64,000 nt of DNA from Nitrososphaerota archaeon. Its GTDB lineage: Archaea; Thermoproteota; Nitrososphaeria; Nitrososphaerales; JACQRY01. Position 1 is the first letter of the stretch. Every line of letters starts with the position of its first letter. The stretch lies in contig JACPCU010000017.1 in NCBI GenBank assembly GCA_016184315.1, positions 1-64,000 on the forward strand, in the 5' to 3' direction. Under the pieces are notes generated by a model. The model ran no database searches. It was given only the letters and a program-made list of their open reading frames with translations, and was not told the origin of the DNA. The translations under genes and the position numbers were made by a program. Shown here one piece after another: positions 26,898 through 35,427 of the stretch.

Positions 26898-27782
26898 ATG
26901 TTCACACTGTTCAACATGATTCCTCGCGCCTTCGAGTATTATGCTCCCGCATCAGTTTCAGAAGCCCTATCTCTCCTCCAGAAGTACGGAGATGAGTCCA
27001 AAGTCTTGGCGGGCGGCCAGAGCTTGGTGCCACTCATGAAGCTCAGGCTGGTAAGTCCTGCTCACATCATAGACATTGGGAGGATCCCAGGGCTAAGCTA
27101 CATCAAGGAGGAAGACAACAAGATCCGCATAGGGGCATTAACTACTCACCATGAGGTTGAGACCTCGCCAGTGGTGAAGTCTAAGTGTATGGTGCTTTCC
27201 GAAGCGGAGAGCCACGTAGGCGACCAGCAGGTGAGAAACCGTGGAACAATCGGTGGAAGCGCGTGCCACGCAGACCCTGCTGCTGACGTCCCATCTGTGC
27301 TAGTAGCGTTGGATGCTGAGTTCAAGATGACAGGATCTTCAGGCGACAGAGTTGTAGACGCAAGAAACTTCTTCCAAGACATCTTCACAACAGATCTCCG
27401 TCAAAACGAAATCTTAGCGGAGATCACTGTTCCCGCGTTGCCTCCTCGCAGCGGAAGCACATACTTGAAGTTCGAGAGAGGCGCAGGAGACTTCGCCATA
27501 GTTGCGGTCGCAGCAGCGGTCACCCTTGATCAAGCAGGCGTATGCCAAGATGTTCGCCTAGGGCTTGCCGGCGTTGAGTCGATTCCTCTTCGAGCCTTGA
27601 AGGCTGAAGAAGCCCTGAAGGGCAAGAAGCCTGATGACAACGCTATTCTTGAAGCAGCAGCTAGAGCGTCAGAGCAGTCTAAGCCCAGCTCCGATATCAG
27701 GGGAAGCGCCGAATACAAGAAGGAAATGGTCAAAGTTTTCGTGAAAAGAGCGTTGAAGACGGCCCTTAGCAGGGTATCCTAG
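26898..27782 (+). CDS. Molybdenum hydroxylase FAD-binding medium subunit (CoxM-like)
   Basis: The product has 294 residues. FAD-binding motifs of the vanillyl-alcohol-oxidase-type fold are present: A-G-G-Q-S-L-V-P near residue 40 and N-R-G-T-I-G-G-S near 113. The C-terminal CO dehydrogenase flavoprotein domain follows. An ATG six codons later (M-I-P-R-A-F-E-Y) matches the family start better. It transfers electrons from the 2Fe-2S subunit to an acceptor. The operon order is large, tatC, medium, small. Confidence 0.92.
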   Translation: MFTLFNMIPRAFEYYAPASVSEALSLLQKYGDESKVLAGGQSLVPLMKLRLVSPAHIIDIGRIPGLSYIKEEDNKIRIGALTTHHEVETSPVVKSKCMVLSEAESHVGDQQVRNRGTIGGSACHADPAADVPSVLVALDAEFKMTGSSGDRVVDARNFFQDIFTTDLRQNEILAEITVPALPPRSGSTYLKFERGAGDFAIVAVAAAVTLDQAGVCQDVRLGLAGVESIPLRALKAEEALKGKKPDDNAILEAAARASEQSKPSSDIRGSAEYKKEMVKVFVKRALKTALSRVS

Positions 27783-27796
27783 ACAGAGGGTTAGAG

Positions 27797-28282
27797 ATGA
27801 AACAGGTCTCTACCACCATCAACGGTCAGAAATACGTGGGTAATGCTGAGCCTAGGACACTATTAGTATACTTCCTGCGTGACGAGCTCGGACTGACTGG
27901 CACGCACATAGGGTGCGTGGTGGGGAAGTGCGGCGCATGCTCCATAATCGTTGACGGGAAAGTGGTAAAGTCATGCATGATGTTCGCGAATCAAGCAGAA
28001 GGAGCAGATATACTAACAGTTGAAGGATTAGCTCAGGGCTCGAAGCTGCACCCGATACAAGAAGCTTTCTGGGAGAACCACGGGTTGCAGTGCGGCTACT
28101 GCACTCCAGGGATGCTCATGGCGTCATATTACCTCCTCAAAGAAAATCCCAAGCCCACTGAGGAAGAGATCAGGAGAGGTATAGCAGGGAACCTATGTAT
28201 GTGTACAGGCTACGTAAACATAGTCAAAGCCATCAAAGCCGCTTCTGAGAAGATGCAGGCTGGCGGTCAAAGCCAGAAATAA
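27797..28282 (+). CDS. Molybdenum hydroxylase 2Fe-2S small subunit (CoxS-like)
   Basis: The product has 161 residues. The plant-type ferredoxin cluster ligands occur in G-C-V-V-G-K-C-G-A-C with a fourth Cys about 20 residues later. The second cluster occurs in Q-C-G-Y-C-T-P-G-M and G-N-L-C-M-C-T-G-Y (Met where most homologues have Arg). It shuttles electrons between the Mo centre and FAD. It follows the FAD subunit at 14 nt and closes the operon. It is 95 nt upstream of cofE. Confidence 0.94.
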   Translation: MKQVSTTINGQKYVGNAEPRTLLVYFLRDELGLTGTHIGCVVGKCGACSIIVDGKVVKSCMMFANQAEGADILTVEGLAQGSKLHPIQEAFWENHGLQCGYCTPGMLMASYYLLKENPKPTEEEIRRGIAGNLCMCTGYVNIVKAIKAASEKMQAGGQSQK

Positions 28283-28377
28283 CATCCTTCAGGTTCCATT
28301 TACGCTATTCTGTTTCTTAGCACAAGCAGGGGGCAGGGTTAAAGACTCGCATCCCGCTAACCTTTGGACGGCTCCAA

Positions 28378-29127
28378 ATGAGCGAGCTTAGGATCATAAG
28401 TGCAGCAGGAATCCCTGAGATAAAGACCGGAGACGACTTGGGTGACATCATAATCAGAGCCTGCAGGAAACAGGGCTTAGATCTGAGGTCTGGGGACGTG
28501 GTGGTGGTCAAATCTAAGATAGTTTCTAAAGCCGAGGGAAGGGTCGTCAAGATAGATGATGTTGTTCCATCGACGTTGGCTAAGAATGTGTCCCAGCTTC
28601 TGAAGAAGGATTCCAAGTCTGTTGAAATCGTTTTCTCTGAATCGAAGAGGATTGTTAGGATGGTCAGGGGGCTTTGCATCGCTGAGACTAGGCACGGCTT
28701 TGTGTGCGCTAATGCCGGCGTGGATCAATCTAACTTTCCTGCCGGCTACGCTGGTCTCCTTCCACTGGACCCAGATGCTTCGGCGCGCCGAATCAGGGAC
28801 AAGATACAGCAGAAACTGGGGGTTGACACGGCAGTAATCATAACTGATACTTTCGGTAGACCATGGCGCGAAGGACAGGTAGATGTCGCAATAGGTGTAT
28901 CAGGGATCAAGGCGACTAGGGATTACCGCGGTCTCAAAGACCCCTACGGATACGAGTTGAGGGTCACCGAAATCGCTGTGGCTGATGAGATTGCTTCAGC
29001 AGCTGACTTGGTAATGGAGAAGACTAGGCGTACGCCTGTGGCAGTAGTAAGAGGCTACTCATATCAGAAGGCAGACGGCTCCGCACGAGACTTGATCAGG
29101 CGCCCTTCAAGAGACTTGTTCCGCTGA
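28378..29127 (+). CDS. cofE: Coenzyme F420-0:L-glutamate ligase (CofE)
   Basis: The product has 249 residues. CofE features include D-V-V-V-V-K-S-K-I-V-S-K-A-E-G-R near residue 45, C-A-N-A-G-V-D-Q-S-N and D-T-F-G-R-P-W-R-E-G-Q, the metal/GTP-site regions. It adds glutamates to F420-0 with GTP. It has no C-terminal FMN-reductase fusion (FbiB type), as is usual in archaea. A TATA-like GGTTAAAGAC lies about 36 nt upstream. It starts a run with an F420-type oxidoreductase and cofD. Confidence 0.93.
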   Translation: MSELRIISAAGIPEIKTGDDLGDIIIRACRKQGLDLRSGDVVVVKSKIVSKAEGRVVKIDDVVPSTLAKNVSQLLKKDSKSVEIVFSESKRIVRMVRGLCIAETRHGFVCANAGVDQSNFPAGYAGLLPLDPDASARRIRDKIQQKLGVDTAVIITDTFGRPWREGQVDVAIGVSGIKATRDYRGLKDPYGYELRVTEIAVADEIASAADLVMEKTRRTPVAVVRGYSYQKADGSARDLIRRPSRDLFR

Positions 29128-29202
29128 TCTTCGGAGAGCAAATGGTTCATATAATCTGTCTGTATTTGGGTGGTAACAAGTTTGGAATGATAGAGGTTTT
29201 GC

Positions 29203-30156
29203 GTGTTGACTAGAGGAGTGAAATTCGGTGTCAAGCTTCAGCAGATAAACATAAGCTTCGAGGATTTGGCGTCGAAATCGAGGAGCTGCGAAGAGCTCGG
29301 ATACGACTCGGTTTGGCTGGTAGATCACCTGTTACCGATCGGGGATAACCCCCTCACTTTCCCCATATTGGAGTGCTGGACAACTCTTTCTGCCCTGTCA
29401 GTCCGCACCAGCAGGATCAGGCTTGGAACTCTTGTTACGTGCAACACCTTCAGGTATCCTTCTCTGTTGGCAAAAATGGCGTCCACTATGGATGTGATCA
29501 GCAAGGGCAGGCTTGAATTCGGAATAGGCGCAGGATGGTTCAAGCCTGAGCACGACGCTTACGGCATAAGTCTCCCCAATATGTCTGAGAGAGCAGCGCG
29601 ACTCAGGGAAGCAGTCAGGATCATCAAACTGATGTGGACACAGGAGAAAGCATCCTTCCAAGGACAATACTACTCCGTGAAAGAAGCTATCAACAACCCG
29701 AAGCCTCTCCAGAAGCCGCATCCCACTGTATGGATAGGAGGCCAAGGAGAGAAGATCATGTTGCCCCTCATAGCTGAGGTAGGAGACGGAGTCAACATGA
29801 CTTGGATAAGCCAAGAACAGTGCGCAGCGAAGATCAGGGTCTTAGACTCCCTACTCGAAAAGTACGGGAGAAAACCTCAGGATCTGAAGAAGTCCATCCA
29901 GAACTACCTGTTCATAGCTGAGACCGAGGATAAGCTCAACGCGTGGATGAAGAGAATCGCCGACAAAAGAAGTATCTCCGTCGAAGAGTTGATCCAGAAG
30001 AACAAGCCTATCTACGGCACCCCTGACACGGTCATAGAGCAATTGAACCGCTATGTTGACTTGGGCGTATCACACTTCATATTCGTCTTTCCCGGTGCAA
30101 CAGACCTTTCTCCAATGGAGCTTTTCAGCGACAAGGTCGCCCCTTCACTGCGCTAA
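29203..30156 (+). CDS. F420-dependent luciferase-like (LLM) oxidoreductase
   Basis: The product has 317 residues from GTG. It is a TIM-barrel LLM protein: G-Y-D-S-V-W-L-V-D-H-L near residue 33, G-R-L-E-F-G-I-G-A-G-W-F-K-P-E near 110 and P-T-V-W-I-G-G-Q-G near 180. These proteins transfer hydride between F420 (or FMN) and small substrates. Its location between cofE and cofD supports F420 as the cofactor. The substrate is unknown; it is not a clear Mer, and closer to the alkanal-monooxygenase-like group. Confidence 0.88.
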   Translation: MLTRGVKFGVKLQQINISFEDLASKSRSCEELGYDSVWLVDHLLPIGDNPLTFPILECWTTLSALSVRTSRIRLGTLVTCNTFRYPSLLAKMASTMDVISKGRLEFGIGAGWFKPEHDAYGISLPNMSERAARLREAVRIIKLMWTQEKASFQGQYYSVKEAINNPKPLQKPHPTVWIGGQGEKIMLPLIAEVGDGVNMTWISQEQCAAKIRVLDSLLEKYGRKPQDLKKSIQNYLFIAETEDKLNAWMKRIADKRSISVEELIQKNKPIYGTPDTVIEQLNRYVDLGVSHFIFVFPGATDLSPMELFSDKVAPSLR

Positions 30157-30197
30157 TTAGCCCCTAGCAATCATCGTGGGCAGCGAGCAGCAACCCC

Positions 30198-31142
30198 ATG
30201 CTTACAGTTTTAGCGGGCGGCACAGGCTCCGTCAAACTGATCCGTGGACTATTAGGCGCCACGCATGAAGACCTAACTATCATCTCTAACGTCGGAGACA
30301 ATTTTTGGCTCCACGGACTCTACATCTGCCCAGACGTGGACATAGTCACCTATGCATTAGCATCCATGCTGGACAGGGAGAGAGGCTGGGGTGTCGAAGG
30401 AGACAAATTCAACACTCTTTCTCAAATTGAGAAGCTGGGAGGAGAGACATGGTTCAAGCTGGGAGACAGGGACCTCGCAACCCACATACTCCGAACACAA
30501 CTGATGAAGCAGGGTAGAAAACTATCGGAAGTTACCCGCGAGATCTGTAATAGACTAGGCGTCAAACAAAGAGTCATACCTGCAACCGATGACTCTGTAG
30601 AAACATGGATCAACACGCCCCGTGGAAAGGTGCATCTGCAGGAATACTGGGTGAAGAGAAAAGCCCAAGACGAGGTTCTCGGCGTGACCTATGTCGGCGC
30701 AGAGTCAGCTAAAGCATCGCCCGAAGTCACAGACGCTATCATGAGTGCCAACGCGATACTACTGTGCCCAGCAAACCCTGTTACTAGCATAGGGCCGATC
30801 CTAGCGGTCAAACAAATACGGTTAGCAATCTCAGACACCAATGCGGAACGCATAGCCGTTAGCCCCATCATAGGTAAAGCACCGATAAGCGGCCCGGCAG
30901 CCAAAATGATGAGCGGCTTGGGAATAGAAGTATCTCCAATAGGAGTGGCACGGCTCTACTCTGGGCTGGTTGACATCTTTGTGGCAGACAAGTCAGACGA
31001 CGGTCTTGGCGAGGCTTTGAGAAGGATCAACGTCAAACCAGTTTTCACTGACATCATGATGCCTACCGCGGCCCGTGAACTTGAGCTGGCGAGATTTGTC
31101 TTACGGCAGCTGAATCTGATTGGCCAAGTGGGCGGGCACTAG
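30198..31142 (+). CDS. cofD: 2-phospho-L-lactate transferase (CofD)
   Basis: The product has 314 residues. It begins with L-A-G-G-T-G-S-V-K-L-I-R-G-L, the glycine-rich nucleotide-loop signature. S-N-V-G-D-N follows near residue 33 and L-C-P-A-N-P-V-T-S-I-G-P-I near 195, all typical of CofD. It joins Fo to the phospholactyl (or phosphoenolpyruvyl) group to give F420-0. It lies 41 nt after the LLM gene and its TAG stop is shared, through a CTAG palindrome, with the convergent nitrilase gene. Confidence 0.94.
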   Translation: MLTVLAGGTGSVKLIRGLLGATHEDLTIISNVGDNFWLHGLYICPDVDIVTYALASMLDRERGWGVEGDKFNTLSQIEKLGGETWFKLGDRDLATHILRTQLMKQGRKLSEVTREICNRLGVKQRVIPATDDSVETWINTPRGKVHLQEYWVKRKAQDEVLGVTYVGAESAKASPEVTDAIMSANAILLCPANPVTSIGPILAVKQIRLAISDTNAERIAVSPIIGKAPISGPAAKMMSGLGIEVSPIGVARLYSGLVDIFVADKSDDGLGEALRRINVKPVFTDIMMPTAARELELARFVLRQLNLIGQVGGH

Positions 31143-32164
31143 TGCTCCTGTAGGGCCTCGGAACTCTTCAAAGGAGGGACTTCTGTTTCTCCATTTACTT
31201 CTGTTCTTTTTGTTGACTCTTCAGTGGTCTCACTCAATGTTCTGATGGGATAATGCGTCTGTTCGCTGACATTGAACTTGAAGACATCAAACCGGTTATA
31301 GTGGCCCACAATATCCTGAGTCATCTTTGCCCTAACAATCTCTTCCATATCCGCATCAGCATACAGGATCTCTTCTCTGTCGATCTTTGCTTTGGCCAGT
31401 ATTCTGCCTCGCGGCCCGTATATGCCTGAGGAGCCTCCTCCTATTTCGAAGGCTTCGCCTTCTTTGCCCAGTTCCTCTTTCATCTCCTTGCTGAAGTAGT
31501 CTGATGAACTGATGATGAATATCCTTCCTTCATACGCGAATTGTTGGAGGATGAAGTCGCCTCCCCAGTTGCACATGTATGCCGGCCAGCTCGCCACATG
31601 AACACTCTCTCCCCGAGCTAGGAGCGTGTACTTTGCAAGAAGATTGCTGTGTTCTCCACAAATGAGGCCTCCTATTCGCCCGTAATCGGTTTTAAAAGTT
31701 GTCAAAGTGGAGCCGTCGCCACCTGTGTGGACAAGTCTCTCGCCTAGGGTGGGCACCAGTTTTCGATGTTTGCCTTGAATTCTACCTTTTCGGTCGATGA
31801 ATAGCTGAGAGTTGTAAAGTGTTCCCATGGTCTCCGCGTTCTTTTCATTGAGCCCCATGACTACGTAGCAGTCGTTTTGCCTAGCTGTTTCGCACAGATC
31901 GTCGGTGGCTCGGCTGGGTATTTCAACGGCGTTCGAGAATAAGCGGATGTACAGTCTCTCAAGGCGTTCTTTGGAGAGTTGGAATCGGGTAACCCAGTGG
32001 GGGAACCCTGCCAGAAAACATTCGCTGAAGCCTACAATCTTAGCACCGTTCTTAGCAGCCTCCTCTATCAGATGGCACGCTTTTTCGGTAGTTACTTCAC
32101 GATTCAAGAAGACGGGTGCGGCTTGCACTGCTGCGAGTTTGACCTTAGGGTAGATGTCTCCCAT
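31139..32164 (-). CDS. Nitrilase/carbon-nitrogen hydrolase
   Basis: The product has 341 residues. The catalytic triad is visible: Glu in F-S-E-C-F-L (about 46), Lys in G-K-H-R-K-L (about 133) and Cys in G-L-I-C-G-E-H (about 168). The C-G-E-H context and length place it near true nitrilases and cyanide hydratases rather than amidases. The last 45 residues are a Glu/Thr-rich tail. A TATA-like TTCATATACG near 32191-32200 is about 30 nt upstream of the ATG. It would turn a nitrile into an acid plus ammonia. Confidence 0.88.
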   Translation of the reverse strand: MGDIYPKVKLAAVQAAPVFLNREVTTEKACHLIEEAAKNGAKIVGFSECFLAGFPHWVTRFQLSKERLERLYIRLFSNAVEIPSRATDDLCETARQNDCYVVMGLNEKNAETMGTLYNSQLFIDRKGRIQGKHRKLVPTLGERLVHTGGDGSTLTTFKTDYGRIGGLICGEHSNLLAKYTLLARGESVHVASWPAYMCNWGGDFILQQFAYEGRIFIISSSDYFSKEMKEELGKEGEAFEIGGGSSGIYGPRGRILAKAKIDREEILYADADMEEIVRAKMTQDIVGHYNRFDVFKFNVSEQTHYPIRTLSETTEESTKRTEVNGETEVPPLKSSEALQEH

Positions 32165-32189
32165 TTTCTCAAGGAATACGTGTTTTCCG

Positions 32190-32221
32190 CGTATATGAAA
32201 CTTTGCGAATGATTAAATTCA
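32190..32221. promoter_or_regulatory. Divergent promoter pair, nitrilase and toroid gene
   Basis: Two TATA-like elements face away from each other: one (32191-32200, minus strand) about 30 nt before the nitrilase ATG, the other GATTAAATTC (32211-32220, plus strand) about 30 nt before the ATG at 32246. The second shows that the interrupted toroid gene originally started at 32246. Confidence 0.5.
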
Positions 32222-32245
32222 CATCGGCGTTTACAGTGGATTGCA

Positions 32246-33295
32246 ATGGGCAGAGGTTGGCTAAAACAATTAAGATTCGACCCTATTCCTAATCTTTGCC
32301 GTTCAGGTAGTCGAGCACTCCGCTATTGGGTTAGCAGTGACTTGCTTGATACTAGAGAGGATCTGGGCGCAGAAAGTCTATGGCGGTTGCGGGAAGTACA
32401 GGCAATCTTGTGAAGACAGCTCGATAGCGGGTCCTGGAAGTATCAAGGTGGACGAGCAGACTTGCGTTCATCTGAAGATTATGATCAGCTAGAAACTTAT
32501 AGGATATTGGGCGAACTGGTTGAGAAATACGGTCTAAATAGGGATCATCCTGCTATACAAAGTGCTGCGGATTATCTTTTCTCGCATCAATCGGAGGAAG
32601 GCGACTTCAGAGGCATCTATGGCAATCAGTACACTCCTAACTATTCTGCTGCCATCATGGAACTCTTGATCAAAGCTGGATATGGTAGTGATTCTCGTAT
32701 TGAGAAAGGTTTTCACTGGCTGCGTTCAAATCGTCAACAAGACGGGGGTTGGGCGATTCCTCTCCGCACGGTTGGCAGGAAGTTTGATCCAAAGACTCTT
32801 CATGTTGAACCTATTCATCAAGACAGATCCAAGCCTTTTTCTCACCTAGTGACTGGTGTAGTCCTACGGGCTTTTGCGGCTCACCCTGACCATAGGACAT
32901 CAAGCGAGGCGCGAGCATCCGGTAGACTCTTGGCACCACGTTTCTTTGAAGCGGATAAGTATCCTGACCGCCGGGCGCCCAGCTTCTGGACGACCTTTTC
33001 GTATCCTTTCTGGTTCACAGATCTCCTATCATCGCTGGATTCGCTTTCTTTGATAGGAGCGGACAAAAACGATGTTCAGATCAGAAGGGCACTGGGCTGG
33101 TTTCTTGCTCGGCAGCAACAGAGCGGACTATGGAAATTGCCATTGCTAAGAATGACAAGGGAAGAAGATCGGGACTCATGGATCAGCTTAGTCACATGCA
33201 GGGTTTTCAAGAGGCTCTATGGTGAAGACAACTCACCGAAAATTGGAAGATTTGTATTTACTTTCAAAGACCAGAATTTGGTTGTTAAACGATGA
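32246..33295 (+). pseudogene. Alpha/alpha-toroid (prenyltransferase/squalene-cyclase-like) protein with in-frame TGA
   Basis: Reading from the ATG at 32246 gives 55 codons, then a TGA at 32411-32413, then an uninterrupted frame to 33295 (about 350 codons in all). Sequence on both sides is one domain: repeated helix pairs with Q-x3-G-x-W-like motifs (Q-L-D-S-G-S-W-K-Y directly after the TGA, Q-Q-D-G-G-W-A-I, Q-Q-S-G-L-W-K-L), as in terpene cyclase and prenyltransferase beta toroids. The D-x-D-D-T-A cyclase motif is not seen, so enzymatic cyclase activity is doubtful. CGA to TGA would explain the stop. The intact part could still be made from an internal start at 32462. Confidence 0.7.
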
Positions 33296-34467
33296 GCAGA
33301 ATAGGCTTTGACATAGTCAATAGGTTTCTTCTCCAAAAACAGCATCTAGCTGACGTATCACGATCTGACGATATTATCCAAATAGTCAAGGACATCTATG
33401 GTCTACATGCGACAAGCCCAGCGACACCCTACCTCTCTCTATTCTCAAGGTGCAGAAGCTTTGCAAAAGAAAGATTGGATAAAGAACTCTATGTTAAGAG
33501 GACTCTAGGCAAGATCAGGTGCGTACGGAAGACAATCTACATTATCCCAAGCGAGACGATTCCTATAGCATTTGCAGCTACGCGAAAGATGGTGGAGCTG
33601 AATTCAGAAAACTACGCGATGTTCCTAGGTGTTACTCAAAAACAGTATGAAGAGATTTCGAAGAGAATTCTAAGTATTCTTAAGCGCGGCGGAATGTCGG
33701 CGGAAGAAATCAAGAAACACTTGAAAACGAAGACCAATGTCTCTCCAATTGTCAACCTTATGTGCGACCAAGGGTTGTTGATACGCGGACCTCCGAAGGC
33801 AGGGTGGAAAAGTAACATCCACATCTACTGTCTTTTCCATGACTATTATCCGGACATAGATTTGAACGCAGTGGATGAGTCAGAAGCAAGGAAGTTAACA
33901 GTAAGACAATACGTTTCTTCTTTTGGACCGGCAACGGAAAATGACGTTGCGTGGTGGACTGTCCTCCCAAGAGGCATAGTAAGACAGATTCTCAGGGAAC
34001 TTCAAGAAACAACAACCTCCATCGAAATCAAGGATATGAACGACGGTTATTTCGTTCTGTCTTCAGACAAAGCACCACTGGCATCTTTACGGGTTCCCAA
34101 AGAGCATACGGTGAATCTGTTGCCAAGCCTTGACCCTTATCTTATGGGATACAAGGATCGTGAACGTTATCTTGACCTAAAGTACTACACTTTCGTATTT
34201 GACCGAGGCGGCAACGCGACATCATCCATTCTCCTCGATGGGCGAGTAATCGGGGTCTGGGACTTCGAGGAACCATTTGTCAAAATATTCCTATTCAACA
34301 ACGATGGCGGCGCAGAAGTGTTAAGAGAAATCCGTTCCTCAGCGAAAAAGGTCGGAAGCTTCATCTCGGGAGAGGAAGTGACCATAAAAACGTGTGACTC
34401 CATGTTGCCATTAACGCAACGAACCATGGGCGGCGCGATGTCACCCCTAAAGGAAAACATTGACTAA
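33292..34467 (+). CDS. Winged-helix protein of the YcaQ/HTH_42 family
   Basis: The product has 391 residues; the start overlaps the toroid gene by 4 nt (ATGA). The N-terminus D-I-V-N-R-F-L-L-Q-K-Q-H and I-Y-G-L-H-A-T-S-P-A-T-P-Y-L-S-L match the family. The centre has the winged-helix set with L-K-R-G-G-M-S-A-E-E-I. Further on, F-G-P-A-T-E-N-D-V-A-W-W and later D-P-Y-L-M-G-Y and D-G-R-V-I-G-V-W are typical. Bacterial YcaQ is a DNA glycosylase that unhooks crosslinks; the archaeal function is not shown. This gene is intact although its upstream partner is interrupted. Confidence 0.82.
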   Translation: MSRIGFDIVNRFLLQKQHLADVSRSDDIIQIVKDIYGLHATSPATPYLSLFSRCRSFAKERLDKELYVKRTLGKIRCVRKTIYIIPSETIPIAFAATRKMVELNSENYAMFLGVTQKQYEEISKRILSILKRGGMSAEEIKKHLKTKTNVSPIVNLMCDQGLLIRGPPKAGWKSNIHIYCLFHDYYPDIDLNAVDESEARKLTVRQYVSSFGPATENDVAWWTVLPRGIVRQILRELQETTTSIEIKDMNDGYFVLSSDKAPLASLRVPKEHTVNLLPSLDPYLMGYKDRERYLDLKYYTFVFDRGGNATSSILLDGRVIGVWDFEEPFVKIFLFNNDGGAEVLREIRSSAKKVGSFISGEEVTIKTCDSMLPLTQRTMGGAMSPLKENID

Positions 34468-34523
34468 TCACAAGCGATTTATCTCCACTTTCTCGACCCG
34501 TGCTGCGAGCTGATGCATACACT

Positions 34524-35234
34524 ATGCCCAAAGGGCTATATGTGATCATCCCAGTCAAATCCCTAACCAAGACCAAGACACGGCTATCGAGCATCATCAA
34601 GCCAACCCAGAGGAGAACCCTCAACCTCCTCACACTGAAACACGTAATGCAAACCATAGTAGATTCAGAACAAGTCGAAGGTACAATAGTCGTCTCCCCA
34701 GACCCAGCAGTCAAACTCATCTGCCGACAACACGGCGCCATCTTCCTCCAAGAAAAGAGTAACCGAGGAGTTAACGCGGCCGTAGCCAAGGGAGTGGATT
34801 ACTGCAAAGCTCAAGGAGCCGCAGCATCCTTGGTAATCCCCTCAGACCTCCCTTCAATCACCACCGAAGACATAGCTGCTCTCGCTAAGATCGCGGAAGA
34901 ACCCAGAGTAGTGGTCATCACGCCCTCCATGAGGCTGGACGGAACCAACATATTATTGAGAAAACCGGCGGACATTATCAAAACCTTTTACGACCAGAAC
35001 AGCTTCCCCGCCCACCTGCAAGAAGCCAAGAAGACAGGCGCGAAACTACTCCTCTATCTCTCCAAAACAGTCATGCTCGACCTAGACACAGGAGGCGACA
35101 TCGCCCTCTTCCTAGAAGAGCAATCACAAACAGAGGCACACACATATCTATCCTCGGTGATGAAGAACGCCACCCAGAAAAATCCCAGCGTATCCCACAT
35201 AAAAAATCAAGCAATCATCCTACAAGTACAATAA
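34524..35234 (+). CDS. cofC: 2-phospho-L-lactate guanylyltransferase (CofC)
   Basis: The product has 236 residues from the ATG at 34524; a GTG eight codons earlier is less family-like. It opens M-P-K-G-L-Y-V-I-I-P-V-K-S-L with K-T-R-L-S following, the nucleotidyltransferase signature of CofC. P-S-D-L-P-S-I (metal-binding Asp) and D-G-T-N-I-L-L-R-K-P come later. It activates 2-phospholactate or PEP with GTP for CofD. It is separated from cofD by three unrelated genes, so the F420 pathway is only loosely clustered. Confidence 0.9.
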   Translation: MPKGLYVIIPVKSLTKTKTRLSSIIKPTQRRTLNLLTLKHVMQTIVDSEQVEGTIVVSPDPAVKLICRQHGAIFLQEKSNRGVNAAVAKGVDYCKAQGAAASLVIPSDLPSITTEDIAALAKIAEEPRVVVITPSMRLDGTNILLRKPADIIKTFYDQNSFPAHLQEAKKTGAKLLLYLSKTVMLDLDTGGDIALFLEEQSQTEAHTYLSSVMKNATQKNPSVSHIKNQAIILQVQ

Positions 35235-35427
35235 GAATTCGAGCGCACCCTCGGGCACTGACGTACTCTCAATCTTTCTGTCCTATTCAACAAGGGTTTT
35301 GCAGAGCTCTAACAGCGGATGGAATACGGTCAATCCATATGCTTCATGATTTCTTCTAGGAGCATCATAGAGGTTGCTGTAAACTACAGTAAGGGAGTAA
35401 AACGGTCCTTGTTTATTATCATACGGG

